From contig JASAND010007661.1 in assembly GCA_030248195.1 (NCBI GenBank), positions 1 to 64,000 on the forward strand: a DNA stretch of 64,000 nt. Direction: 5' to 3'. The notes below the pieces were generated by a model that was not told the DNA's origin, did not search any database, and worked only from the letters and a program-made list of their open reading frames with translations. Both the position numbers and the translations under genes were made by a program. Every line of letters begins with the position of its first letter. Position 1 is the first letter of the stretch. The stretch is from Trissonchulus latispiculum. Its lineage: Eukaryota > Nematoda > Enoplea > Enoplida > Ironidae. This document shows positions 21,905 through 32,300 of the stretch, in pieces.

Positions 21905-22379
21905 TTAAAGGCAGCTAGTGAACGTATATAGATGAACTGTTTGGTTTTCTTGCATTGCGCGTGTTTTCGAAAATTTTTTTACTTCGCGCAATTTTTACAC
22001 ATTGATGATTATTTACATCTTGAAACTGATTATTTATTGCATTTTGCCATTTTTGACTCTTTATCGTTCATCACGTGACAGTTATATCAAATTTTTATTC
22101 AAACGGAGGCTTTAGATGTACCATTTCTTGAGGTTTGGGGAGGTTGGAGTTTCAAATTTTAGGAGGGAGTGCCGTACTCAAATATTTTAAACTTAACAAT
22201 GCTCTGTTGTCTATGTACGATTTGCTGAAAGGACACAAATCGTGTATCGATAATGTTGCTATATTTATGAAGGGGCGTCAAAATTGATAAATTAATGCTA
22301 AAATGTGCCAAAATTAGCCCAATGTACTTGTTGCTTAGTATAGACCTTATTGCCATAGGTTATTCATGGGAGTATGGAG

Positions 22380-22580
22380 TAGAGACTTTCACAGGCCTGG
22401 ATTTTCAGGCCGGCCTGGCCCGGGCCGTACAAATTTCTACTCGGCCTGGCCCGGCCCGACCCGGCCCGTAGGCTAAAAAGTGAGGCCCGGCACGTTTTTA
22501 TTAAATTTTTGCCGTTGCTCGAAATAGAAAAAACTGTTTTACATAATCACAAAATCTTATTCGTCATCGCAGAAACCATT
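22380..22580. repeat. GGCCCG-array element fragment (left end)
   Basis: It starts TAGAGACTTTCACAGGCC, then CCTGGCCCGG and CCCGGCCCG arrays, then GTAGGCTAAAAAGTGAGGCCCGG. The same order occurs at 63156 (TAGAGACCTTCACGGGCC ... GTAAGCTAAAAAGTCAAGCCCGG). This copy is interrupted by the MITE at 22618 and no right end was found. Confidence 0.7.
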
Positions 22581-22617
22581 GTTTAACCGATTTCTCACAG
22601 ATCCTCTTTACTTTGAG

Positions 22618-23199
22618 CAAGAGTACAAGCAAGAGTGGGAAGCTTGACCCTTCCTAGTAGAAATAGCCTGCGAGATGCTCGGCACAGTAAGGCCGAAATC
22701 TTGGAGGGCCGAAATCTTGGACATGTGTTTATATGCGTTCAAACTAAAACGCATCTGATTGGCTAATCGCCTACCTTATGTTAAATTTACGTGTATAATC
22801 GGACCCCGCCCCGAGATCTCGGGGGGGGGGGGGTCCCGCCTAACGTTGTTAAGCATGTGTTTATATGCAGTCGAACTAAAATAAGCTGATGAGGATTACG
22901 GTAGCTAAGTAGCCAATCAAATACATTTCAGTTCGACTGCATACAAACACACGCTTAACCACGTTAAGCGGGACCCCGAGATCTCGGGGGTGTCCCCTTA
23001 TACACGTAAATTTAACATAAGGTAGGTGATTAGCCAATCAAATGTGTTTTAGTTCAAACGCATATAAACACATGCTAAACAACGGTAAGCGGTACCCCCC
23101 CCCCCCCTCCGAGATTTCGGCCTTAATGTGCCGAGCATCTCGCAGGCCATTTCTACTAGGAAGGGCCAAGCTTCCCACTCTTGCTATTATATACTCTTG
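22618..23199. mobile_element. 582-bp foldback MITE with 7-bp target duplication
   Basis: The ends are CAAGAGTA...TACTCTTG, flanked by CTTTGAG at 22611-22617 and 23200-23206. Long inverted arms include AAGAGTGGGAAGCTT and GAGATGCTCGGCAC, plus internal CCGAGATCTCGG palindromes beside C or G runs. A second copy lies at 51976-52585. The frame at 23042-23320 lies largely inside it and is not a gene. The superfamily is unassigned: 7-8-bp duplications and CA-starting ends suggest hAT. Confidence 0.8.
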
Positions 23200-24283
23200 C
23201 TTTGAGCGATTAAGTACAGTCCTCTTTTTGGCTATACTTTGGCTTTTGGAAATACTCTCTCAAAATATGGCAGACTTGTTGAAGAAAAAAGGAGCAAATG
23301 CCCAGACTGCCAACCCGTAACTTGATCCTGTCCAAAATATAAGATGTGAAAATCCATCCGTAATTAAAATGTAGGCTTATTGCCCTTTAATAACAAGTTT
23401 AGCTGTACATAGCTGATTTTTGACTTATTTAGAATTTCGTTTCTGTTTTGTAAAATACAATTTTATTTAATTTCGATCGCATTTTTAGGGTAAGCAGAAT
23501 CCTACATAAACGTCTTCAGGAAGTAACATCCACAATTTTTCTGCAGCTAGAAATTGACTTTTCAAATACTCATATTTGTTATGTATTTTGGTTCGTTTCA
23601 GTTATTGATGTTTCAAAGAGAAACTTTTCACGATTATTATTGCAATTTATAAGCTTCATATATTTCAGTCAGAAAACGCTTCATTTAAGAAATGAGCTAT
23701 AAAAAATCATATGCTAATTAAACAAAAACAATATGATTTTGGAAAACAAAGAAGCGTGGCTAGAAAAAAACGCCTAAATGAAGAAAACAAACTCAAATAT
23801 AACAAGAAATCAGCACAATTAAACTAACCCCAAAGTACAAACCCGGGTTAACGACTTAACCCACCTAGGTGAGGAGGGTTAAGTTTAGGCCTGTTTAACC
23901 CCATTTTAACCCCGATTTCTAAACCCGGGTTTAATGATAGGATTGAGGTTATCGCTAACCCCAAAATAACCTGTTAACCCCGATGTGAAACCCGGGTTAA
24001 GCAAACCCGGGTTAACCCAAGTTTTGATAGGAAGGGGTTTGGGTTAGTAACCCATTTTTAACCCGGGTTAGTGAGTTAACCCGGGTTAAGAACATTGATA
24101 GGACCGGCCCCTGAGAAATAACGAAACTGATATAATAGGTTATTTTGTAGTTCCTTGAAAGTGGAGTGTTGTTGCGAAAGACCAATTACTGTGTGATGTG
24201 ATTACTATGACATAAGAAATCTCGTCCTAAATACACCGTAACCAGAAGTGTTGCTGAGAGTTACTTCATCGTTGTTTGCTTAA

Positions 24284-24412
24284 TGTGGTGGTTTCCTTTT
24301 GTGTAAATTTGACCCTATAGGCTCGATTCTTTATGAAAGTAGATGAAACTTTCCAAATATGCTATTTTGATGCTCTTTTACATTCTGGGACCAGTTTCAC
24401 ATTTTTAGGTGA
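24284..24412. repeat. Truncated left end of the GGTGCTGGTATC MITE
   Basis: TTAA at 24280-24283 is followed by sequence matching 19911-20041 (TTTTGTGTAAATTTGACCCTA, ACATTCTGGGACCAGT and so on). No right end is present. It lies about 450 bp upstream of receptor 2. Confidence 0.65.
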
Positions 24413-24915
24413 AACATTGCACCAGCTCTAAGTAGTGGAGGTGGTTCTGTGGTTAAACACCCAGGCCTCTCCATTACACAAGCACAGCCACCTCCGGAAT
24501 TGTCGTTTCTGTCAGAAGAATCTAGGAAATCCGGGCTCTGTGGCATTATTTTCTCTTCCAAAGTTGGGCCTCACACATTCATTACCTGGCGTTAATCTCC
24601 TCAACTAAGAATCTAGGTAGCGCAATTATGTGGCTTGTTTAAATCGAACCTCATAGTCGTAACTTTGATAGCTTTATAGCGCTTTGGACCATTCACTTCC
24701 AATAGTATAGAAAAGCAAGAGCAGAATACAGCAATTAATTAGGCAAGCATTTGCTGGCTTACTTTTAGGGGAAGTTCCTGTTTGTAGTTAAGTCTTAATT
24801 ACTTTAATTGTAGTTAACATTTTGATTTAAATTTTTGTATGTTTAAGTAACAAATTAACTAACTCAGATGGAATTGATAAACACAGTAGTAACAGTTTTA
24901 ATTTATTGTTTCAGC

Positions 24916-25812
24916 ATGTCTACAATTTCTGAAATACGGTCCTTATGTCTTGAAGATGCAATTGCTGGAATATCTCTCCTTATACCTTCTGTAATTGGAT
25001 TCATCTTCTACGCGACTTTTGTTTATACTGTATTTTCTACCGAAGCATACCGAGAAAACAGCTATTTCCACCTGGCCGCATCATTAGGTGTATCGGAATG
25101 CACTGCTTTGATTTTAATAATATCGTACGAAGCACCATGTATTTTTAATAATCATCTGTTCGGGGGTAAACAGCTAGCGGAATTTGTCGGAGCTTTAGTG
25201 ATCTTTTTGTGGTTTTTCGGTTTACCTATGACATGTTGTCTTGCCGTTAACCGGTACTTTGCTATATGCAGAAGAGAGCAATACAAAACAGCATTTTCAA
25301 TAAAAAACGTGATTAAAATGGAATTACTGTCAGTTATTTTTGCCGCTGCTTTTGGAATAACTACAGGGATGAAATGTTGCCATTTAATATTGCTTCCGGA
25401 GTTTTATACTTGGGCCTGGAATATTAAAAGCTTCGGGGGATTTATAGTTAGCAATATTGATATAAGTATTTGCCTATTTTGCACTATGTTGTCTGCGGTT
25501 TTGAACACATTGGTTTTTCGTGTTTATGTAAAACTTCACCGTGACATCGCACCAAGCCTACCTTCTGAAATTCAGGAAGCCAAGAGACGTGAAAGAGAGT
25601 TTCGTCTGTTCTTTCAATTTTTCGTTACAGCTATCTATTTCACAATCTATTCTGTTGCATTTACTATAGCTCCTTTTCTAAATCCGTCAAAATGGGTGGG
25701 TTTATGGATAACTATAATGTATGTATTTCAGAGTTCTATGAACGGATATGTCTATTTTGCTTTTAACCGGCCTCTCCGTGAAAAAGCTTTTGGTATAAAA
25801 ACCCATTACTAA
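24916..25812 (+). CDS. Intronless 7TM chemoreceptor-like GPCR (receptor 2)
   Basis: This 298-residue paralogue of receptor 1 is about three quarters identical across all seven membrane segments. Shared blocks include SVIGF-FVYTVF, YRENSYFHLAASLG, FLWFFGLP-TCCLA-NRY (NRY at 112-114), LYTWAWNIKSFGG, EIQEAKRREREFRLFFQF and NGYVYFAFNR. I choose the ATG at 24916 because a consensus acceptor (TTGTTTCAG) ends at 24914, one base before it, and the homology with receptor 1 begins soon after. An in-frame ATG at 24868 would add 16 residues, which may instead lie in a leader intron. It lacks the long C-terminal tail of receptor 1. It presumably acts as a membrane chemoreceptor; the ligand is unknown. The two copies lie 19 kb apart in the same orientation, with transposon DNA between. 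Confidence 0.87.
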   Translation: MSTISEIRSLCLEDAIAGISLLIPSVIGFIFYATFVYTVFSTEAYRENSYFHLAASLGVSECTALILIISYEAPCIFNNHLFGGKQLAEFVGALVIFLWFFGLPMTCCLAVNRYFAICRREQYKTAFSIKNVIKMELLSVIFAAAFGITTGMKCCHLILLPEFYTWAWNIKSFGGFIVSNIDISICLFCTMLSAVLNTLVFRVYVKLHRDIAPSLPSEIQEAKRREREFRLFFQFFVTAIYFTIYSVAFTIAPFLNPSKWVGLWITIMYVFQSSMNGYVYFAFNRPLREKAFGIKTHY

Positions 25813-25944
25813 ATTTGGATTATACCAAAAATTTGGTTCATTAATTAATGCATTAATGCGAGAGTAATTTTAGGTATTCTTGTGACTGTACTGGTTAGTC
25901 CGTATAATTGAAGCAGTATGAATCCTAAATGTTTGTTAACGTCC

Positions 25945-25950
25945 AATAAA
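25945..25950 (+). terminator. Candidate poly(A) signal of receptor 2
   Basis: AATAAA lies 133 bp beyond the stop codon, in the right orientation and at a usual distance for a short nematode 3'UTR. Confidence 0.45.
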
Positions 25951-26396
25951 ACAGACGGGTTATATTTTATCGAAATTGTGACTGTAGCTATAATATATTA
26001 AGTGTCTAATAAGCTGAGATGTTACAATAAATTTCAATTGATTGAAAAGAGCGCGAAGACACAACGTACACTCGCAGTCACAATGAGGGGAGCTGTTGCG
26101 AAATATTGTGGGTCAGGCACAATTATGGCAGGCCCTGACGCAAGGCCAGAAAGGGACGGATTCAATTCAAATCCCGAAGCCCATCAACTCACAGCGTCTA
26201 ATGGATGACCACTGCAGCGTTTGAAATGGCCCCCTTGTTACCTGATATTGTGTAGAATAAATACTAAAGAACCAGCGACTAGTAGTACATACAGTGTGTT
26301 ATTTTCCGACATGACTAGTAGTATTAGACCCTTGCCGGCCATGCTCACCAAAACGGATTTCGCTTGGCTTAGTTGGGTCGGTATAAGGTTGTGCCA

Positions 26397-26600
26397 GGGC
26401 CGTGAAGCGGGCTTCGGGCTCGGGCCGGCCCGATACCGGCCCGGCCCGAGTTTTCAATGAGACGGCCCGGCCCGAGCCCGGCCCGAGTTCTCTGTTGAGC
26501 CCGGCCCGACTCGGGCCGCTCGGGCTACTCGGGCCGTTCGGGCCACTCGGGCCGTTCGGGCCGCTCGGGCCACTCGGGCCGCTCGGGTTTTCCGGGCTAT
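26397..26600. repeat. GGCCCGAG tandem array (element fragment)
   Basis: The block starts CCAGGGCCGTGAAGCGGGC, followed by arrays of CGGCCCG and CTCGGGCCGyTCGGGCC to about 26590. It resembles the GGCCCG arrays at 22.4 and 63.2-64 kb. Collagen-like or Pro/Gly-rich frames on both strands here are artefacts of the repeat. Confidence 0.65.
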
Positions 26601-26744
26601 TTGAGTAGTTTGTCATTGCTGAAAAAATATTGATTTTTTCGTTGTGACTTGTGGCTTCCTTTGTTCACACACTGTTGTCTTCTTCGGAGCTTATACACAC
26701 ATACATACATACATATCAGAAGCGAGACTTTCGAAGAAAAATAT

Positions 26745-26746
<2 letters not shown>

Positions 26747-26787
<41 letters not shown>
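26747..26787. repeat. (AT)n microsatellite
   Basis: About 20 uninterrupted AT dinucleotides. Confidence 0.95.
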
Positions 26788-26789
26788 AG

Positions 26790-29275
26790 TCTAAAATATA
26801 ATTCTACAATCCAAATGCTATTAGCAAGCAAGTTGCGAAATGATAAACTTTGGTTTTCTCTATCTGCAAAAAGATATGGATTGGTTAGCGACAAATTTGT
26901 AATGAAGTTGCTAGTCTCCAGAGACAGAAAACGCTCTGCTCTCCGGTCTAGTGACAGAAAACGCTCTGCACTTGATTACACGGAAGGTCAGCGCGTCCAC
27001 TTAGGGAAAGTAGACTTAGGCACCGGATCTCCGAAAGGTGGTGTTCCAAAATCAGAGATTCCCTGCAGCCAACCTTTGTAGGGGTCTTCTTCGTGAGTTC
27101 GTTTGTTGCACTGGATTCCAGCTGATCAGCAAGAGGGGTCAGCGCTTGCTTGGATTTGATCGCTGGATTGATGACGGATCTTCGGCTTCCTGACCAGAAC
27201 TTACCTTTGAGTAGTCCTGATCCAACCTCTAGGCTAACGCGCCTGACTTTCAGAGACAATCGCGCCTCTCCGTTAAACTCTGAGACTCTAGGTCTGACAC
27301 ACCAACTATTTATTAAACTGATTACAAGTATTATGGGTACACGCGTTGGCAAGCTTACAAGTTACAATACAAAATGCGTTACTAACAGGGGTCGATACAA
27401 ACTTTGCCAAAACAGATACAATTACAATTCAGTACAGTATACAATTTTACTGTACCAGAGTTGCCAGTTACCCTCGTTCGATTATTATTAATATTATCCT
27501 ATTTTAGGATAATATTACCCAAGTTGTATAGTTTAAGTTAGGGACAAGGTTCAGTGGTACTTCTTCTTCTTCCTTTTCTCAAACTCTGTCTCTATCACAC
27601 TAACTATTACACTGTCTCCAACTCTCTACTAACCAAATACCTATATGCTTTCTCGTGCGCCTATATGCTTGTGCTGTGCGACTCTTTATCCGTCCTTACA
27701 AACGGATTATCAAACTACAAATCAACAAACTACAAACAAACAATTATTAGCTGATATAAACCTGGGGTCGGTCTATGGGTGAGTCCCCGAATCGTTGGAC
27801 ACTGCTTTCCCGAAGGTCCGCTCCAACACCTAGACAGGGTTACTATACGGAACTGGCTTTTTGAGGAAATAGGGAAAATGGGGAGTTTCCTGGTTCTGCC
27901 TTACTTATTCCTGAGTAATGAAAATTAGACAACTACACAGTTCAACGAATCTACAGCTTCTTCTTCTTCTCTGAGGATGAGGCGGCGCTTAGGCCAGAGA
28001 CACGGGAGAAACGCCTCCCGACTTAAAACTGATGATAAAAAGGATTGAATACATGATGAGATGGAAAAGAGAATCGGTGTTTTAGTCTTTTTCCAAGAGT
28101 TACGTTTAGGCCTTTCGGTTTCTGGTTTAACCTCCCACTTTGACCAGGCGGTGCTACGCTCGCTGTCTCTGTCTTAAATCCGCTACTCGGCAATACAAGC
28201 CGTCTATGTACCTTCCAAAATGACTGTTCCTGACTGACTGACTGATTCGATACTGATCCGGACTTCTGCGGTCCACTACTGAGCAACTACTTCTGAATAC
28301 TGAGGGTCACAAGACTAATGATCCACGGGCAGACCAGATTCGGATAGAGCAGCGTAGCTTCGTCTCCGCACCTGAATCAAATGGGTTAAAACCCATTAGT
28401 ACACGATTATGGTGCGGGAATCGAACCCAGCAACCATTACTCGTTCCTTTGCTTTCCAGGCCCAAAATGTGCATTTTGGGCCCCATTTGAACTTGTAGCT
28501 TGAGAATTGACTGAAAACTGCTGGTTATTGCCGGTTTGACAATATTAACCGTTTCTGGTAACTTCTTGTCACCAATTGGGCCTTCCTGGCCTCTGTTAAC
28601 TAATATTATCAGAATTTAGTTAAACTTGCCGCAATTTCGGCTTGAGCGAAGTGATTCGTAAGGTTTCCACCTTGGGCCCGGCTGGGCCTAACTGAACTGG
28701 TAATTACACGAAATGTTCTTGAGAGATGTACAAAAACTGTACTGTTTGCGACCTAAATTCAGACTTCATTCGCTTCTGGTGCTTTCCTTGCACAGACCGG
28801 CCTTCTAGGGCCATTTTGGTGTAAAAATACTGATTCTAGTTAAATCCTGCACAATCTTCAGAGCCACTTGTGATACTGGCGAATATTAACGTTTTCGGCC
28901 TGTGTTTGGCCTGATTTTGATGGTTTGTCACGGGAAATGGGTTCATTTCCCGTGGCCCAAGGATTACATCAAACATATGTACGAAACTGGACATTTTGGA
29001 GTGCATTTCTGATATTGGAAGATGGTCATTTGCCAAATACTTACAATAATTGCCCTAACTAATGCCTACCTACCTACTTAGATTAACTAACTAAAGCCTG
29101 CGTAATATTAATGTTACTTTGTGAACTAACTAAAGCCTTCTTAATATTAATGTTAACTTTCAAGTACCGGGCGTTTTAATGTAACATCCTTATTACTATT
29201 TGCTTGCAGGTTTGGGACTGAAACAGCAGACTTAGAGTAAAACCTACTGGCTGGCTTAACCTTGTTCTAATTATA
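26790..29275. other. Gene-less region with minor repeats
   Basis: No protein gene is supported. Noted: a short duplication of GACAGAAAACGCTCTGC at 26921-26970; a perfect hairpin-forming AATATTATCCTA/TAGGATAATATT at 27490-27516; and TGGTGCGGGAATCGAACCC at 28409-28427, which has the sequence expected of an LTR-retroelement primer site or of a tRNA 3' end on the minus strand, with no matching LTR found. Confidence 0.45.
29085..29160. repeat. 39-bp tandem duplication
   Basis: AACTAACTAAAGCC and TTAATATTAATGTTA recur with a spacing of 39 bp (29085 and 29124), with a few differences. Confidence 0.8.
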
Positions 29276-29348
29276 ACCCGTGTAGCTCAAATGGATGAGC
29301 ACTGGATCCATTAATCCAGAGACCTGAGTTCGAATCTCAGCACGGGTC
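29276..29348 (+). tRNA. tRNA-like sequence, possible pseudogene
   Basis: The acceptor stem is perfect (ACCCGTG with CACGGGT). The D stem GCTC/GAGC has a GG-containing loop. The anticodon stem is CTGGA/TCCAG, and the T arm is CTGAG-TTCGAAT-CTCAG with an intact B box. The fault is the anticodon loop, which has 8 bases (TCCATTAA) where 7 are needed, so the anticodon cannot be read with confidence; a CAT is visible, as in tRNA-Met. It may be a tRNA with a one-base insertion, or the tRNA-derived head of a SINE. Two bases after the stem read CA, but no full CCA is separately encoded. Confidence 0.55.
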
Positions 29349-32300
29349 CACTTCTTTTCTTTTAGTTTGGCTCATCTTTTAGCCTTTCGCATGGGAAGTT
29401 AAATGATTACGGTAACGACCGTGAACCCATGCTATTTCTAAACCAAGGCCATTAATATCCCTATCGTAAAGCTAGCTATTTCCCAATATCTAAGAACATC
29501 CACTAATTAACACAACAAAACTACAGACATTTCCCTACCTAGAACTGACTAAATTACTAGTCCGCTAATCGGATGTCTACCCTATAAAACTAAGGTTTTT
29601 GGATTAATTTCATAATAGTTTAAACCGTTCTAATCTGGCCCTGATTTGGCTAATTCTGGATTCCGTGAATGCGACTCATCCGCCCCCTAATCGCAGGGCA
29701 ACCTACACGGATGACCGGAAATCCAGCAGGTTTTGGCAGGCCTAATGGGGGTCCCCGTGACCCTAGGCTGCCAAACCTGCCTAATCCGCCGGAATTACCT
29801 TTATTTCCTAGGCACATTGTTATGACTGTCACTCCCGAAATTAGCACTTTTACCACAGTTACACATCCAACTAATAAGCATTACAGATTTTAATTTACTT
29901 ATATTTTGGGGTCCAAATTGCTACTCAATTTGGCCCATTTTCCTGCCTACTATCTAAATGTTTTACTCATTCATTCTGGCAGTCCCAATACCCTTATCAG
30001 ACAAGGGGGTTTACATGGTATGCCCTCATTCACACTCACAGTCACACAGTTTTGATTCCTAATTCACACTTTACAAAAGGAGGCTAGTTCTGGAACCTCA
30101 CGCTCCATGAGGGGTTTACCCAGGCAGCCACTTACGTAAATTTGGGGAGGTCTCATTCACACCACAGTTTACAACAATATTGACACAACGATTACACAGA
30201 CAAAATACATCCTAAATATTCCCTAACAAGACCTACCTACTTATAGTATGCATATTTTGCCCTGGTTTTTGAGTTAACTTGGGTTAACCTGTATTTTGTT
30301 TTAAACTTTGGAACTTTAATAACTTTGATAAAAGAAAATTTTGTTGGATTTTAGAAACTTTGGCGATTAGAATGGGAAGCAGAACGAGTAATAATTGCTT
30401 GGGCAATTATTACTAAAGAAACAAATCACACAGATACTTCCGCTAAGGACAGCTTTAAATTAATTAAATTAACACAGGGAATTCGGCCATTCCCTTTAAA
30501 ACAGCTTGATAATTGACAGGTAAAACGATTCGGATCCTTTTTGGGTTCCTAATATTTTGATGCCGACACAAGGTTACATTTCGCAATTACAATACATAGT
30601 TACAGACAATAATGTTGCTTCAGTAGCGCCTACTTTTTGCAAATATGGCCGGCAATTCCTAATTGCCGGCTGTGGGGAAAACAGTCCCTAAACTAACTCA
30701 GTTCTGAATGTGAGGTCGTAACCAAGGGACCTCCTATCTTAACTCAGGGGTGGGTCCCCACTCAAAATCCCAGTTTAGAATTACAAACCCCGACAAGATA
30801 TAAAAACACAAAAATGGGCATTAAGCCCCTATTAAAAAATGAAAGGCCACTCGGGCCGTGGCTTGGTTGCAGATAGTTAATTTTAAATAAAGGCCCGAAG
30901 GCCGCAAAGGTAAGTTTTTAGGCCAAAGGCCTCCTAAAAGTCCCTAGAAATGCGTTCCTAGGTGTGATTCCTGGCCGAGCATAGTGCGCTCATATGGCCC
31001 TCAACTTGCGGTGTTCGTCGTGTTGTCTCAGTTCATCCCTTCTGACCAGTGTGGGTCAGAAGGGGCCCCTAACTCGAGTGCTAACCGGGGAAAGCACGTC
31101 TTTTATTCCCGGCCAAAACGCTGGCACAACGGGAAGACGTGCTAAATTGGGGGGGAAACACCCGACCGCTCTCGGCCGAGTCTCAGACGAACACTGGTGG
31201 AAGTCTGAAAATTTTCAGTGAGCTGACAGGAGTCTGACAGCTCACTGGTGTTTACTTTTAGTCGGGCTTTCTTTGATTTTTATTGGAGCTTCCAGAAGTT
31301 TCTGGAAGCTCCCTATGTTAAAGCGTGTGCCCAACTCGGGCTGGCCACGCGGCTGGTCCGTTGGAGGGGAGATTAATGAGATAATAGAGTTATTACCCTC
31401 CAACTGACCCCAAATTTGATGGATTTCCCAAGCTGAATTTTGGGAAACTTTGCAGACTTTTTGGTTACCACGTAAAGGTAACCAAAGGGGAAATTTCCAA
31501 CTTTAAGAATGACATTAAAAGACTTAAAAAACGAATTTGTACAGACTAGAGGCCACTCGGGGCCGAATATGGAAAAATAAATATTAATAGCCAGTTTGGC
31601 CGTGTTATTTAGTAAAATTTATTTTTATTATTTTTGGGCCTTCCCTTGTCTCCTGGCCCCTTTCTTTCTTTTTAGACTTGACCTTTCGGCCGTAGACAAG
31701 GGAAGCCGCCCGTTGATTCTAGCAACAATTGTCCTTCCTCGCCAAGACTCTAAGTCCCGCTAGAAAAGAAACGGAAGGGCAATTGTTGCGTAAAAATATG
31801 CATACCATTAGCTACGTAATTTTTCAGAAACTAAAAATTAGATATTATTAATCTACGTACCTACTTACCTAAGACTAACTAGTATCTTTTCTTTTAAATT
31901 ATTAGGGAGGGAGTTAAGCCCCCTCCGAACGTAATTTCATGCTATGTGTATGTGTTAGACTCCTTTCTGCGAGGCAAGTCTCTGCTGGGAGAGAGCCAGC
32001 AGAGGCTCTGGGGGTGTGAATGGAAACATGAATGGGCGTAACCTCACACATAGTTACGCATTGTTGTAAGGTCACCCAAGGCCAATATTACAAAATTAAA
32101 ATGTAACCATTCAAAACTTCTTTTACTTATAACTTTCGCAATATTGGGAGTTGGACGACCGGGTTTGGAGTTTTAGAATCAGCAGAGAATTGCCTTTCAG
32201 ATAAAACCAACTTATATTTTGACCAAAAATTACACAATTTGACTAATTATTGCCTAAGTAATGCAGATTATACCTAATTAGTACCTATGAACACTACTTA

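Larger units (their letters stand above)
19846..24113. mobile_element. AACCCGGGTT-rich element, copy B (left-truncated)
   Basis: This is homologous to copy A. The left palindrome block (GGGTTGGGTTACGCTAACCC), the internal landmark TTTGGTTTTCTTGCA (16450 and 21945), the TTAGATGTACCATT block (17550 and 22112) and the right AACCCGGGTTTAATGATAGGAT block all recur in order. It lacks about 115 bp of the left terminus and starts exactly where copy A ends, so the pair is a head-to-tail dimer. It ends with GATAGGACCGGCCCCTG. It is interrupted by two TTAA elements (19911-21904), a GGCCCG-array fragment and a foldback MITE (22618-23199). Confidence 0.7.

Noticed and set aside
16231..24113. 8-bp target duplication for the AACCCGGGTT element pair
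   Set aside because: Flanks TTCCACAT on the left and AGAAATAA on the right do not match, so the superfamily is left open.
24430..24510. Hairpin-rich GGAGGTGGTTCTGTGG / CCACCTCC stretch as a tRNA or SINE head
   Set aside because: It has no B box (GGTTCGAATCC) and no cloverleaf; only a simple imperfect inverted repeat.
26299..26616. Collagen-like Gly-Pro-Ser frame on the minus strand
   Set aside because: Produced by the GGCCCGAG array; no cuticle collagen N-terminal domain, and the other strand is equally open.
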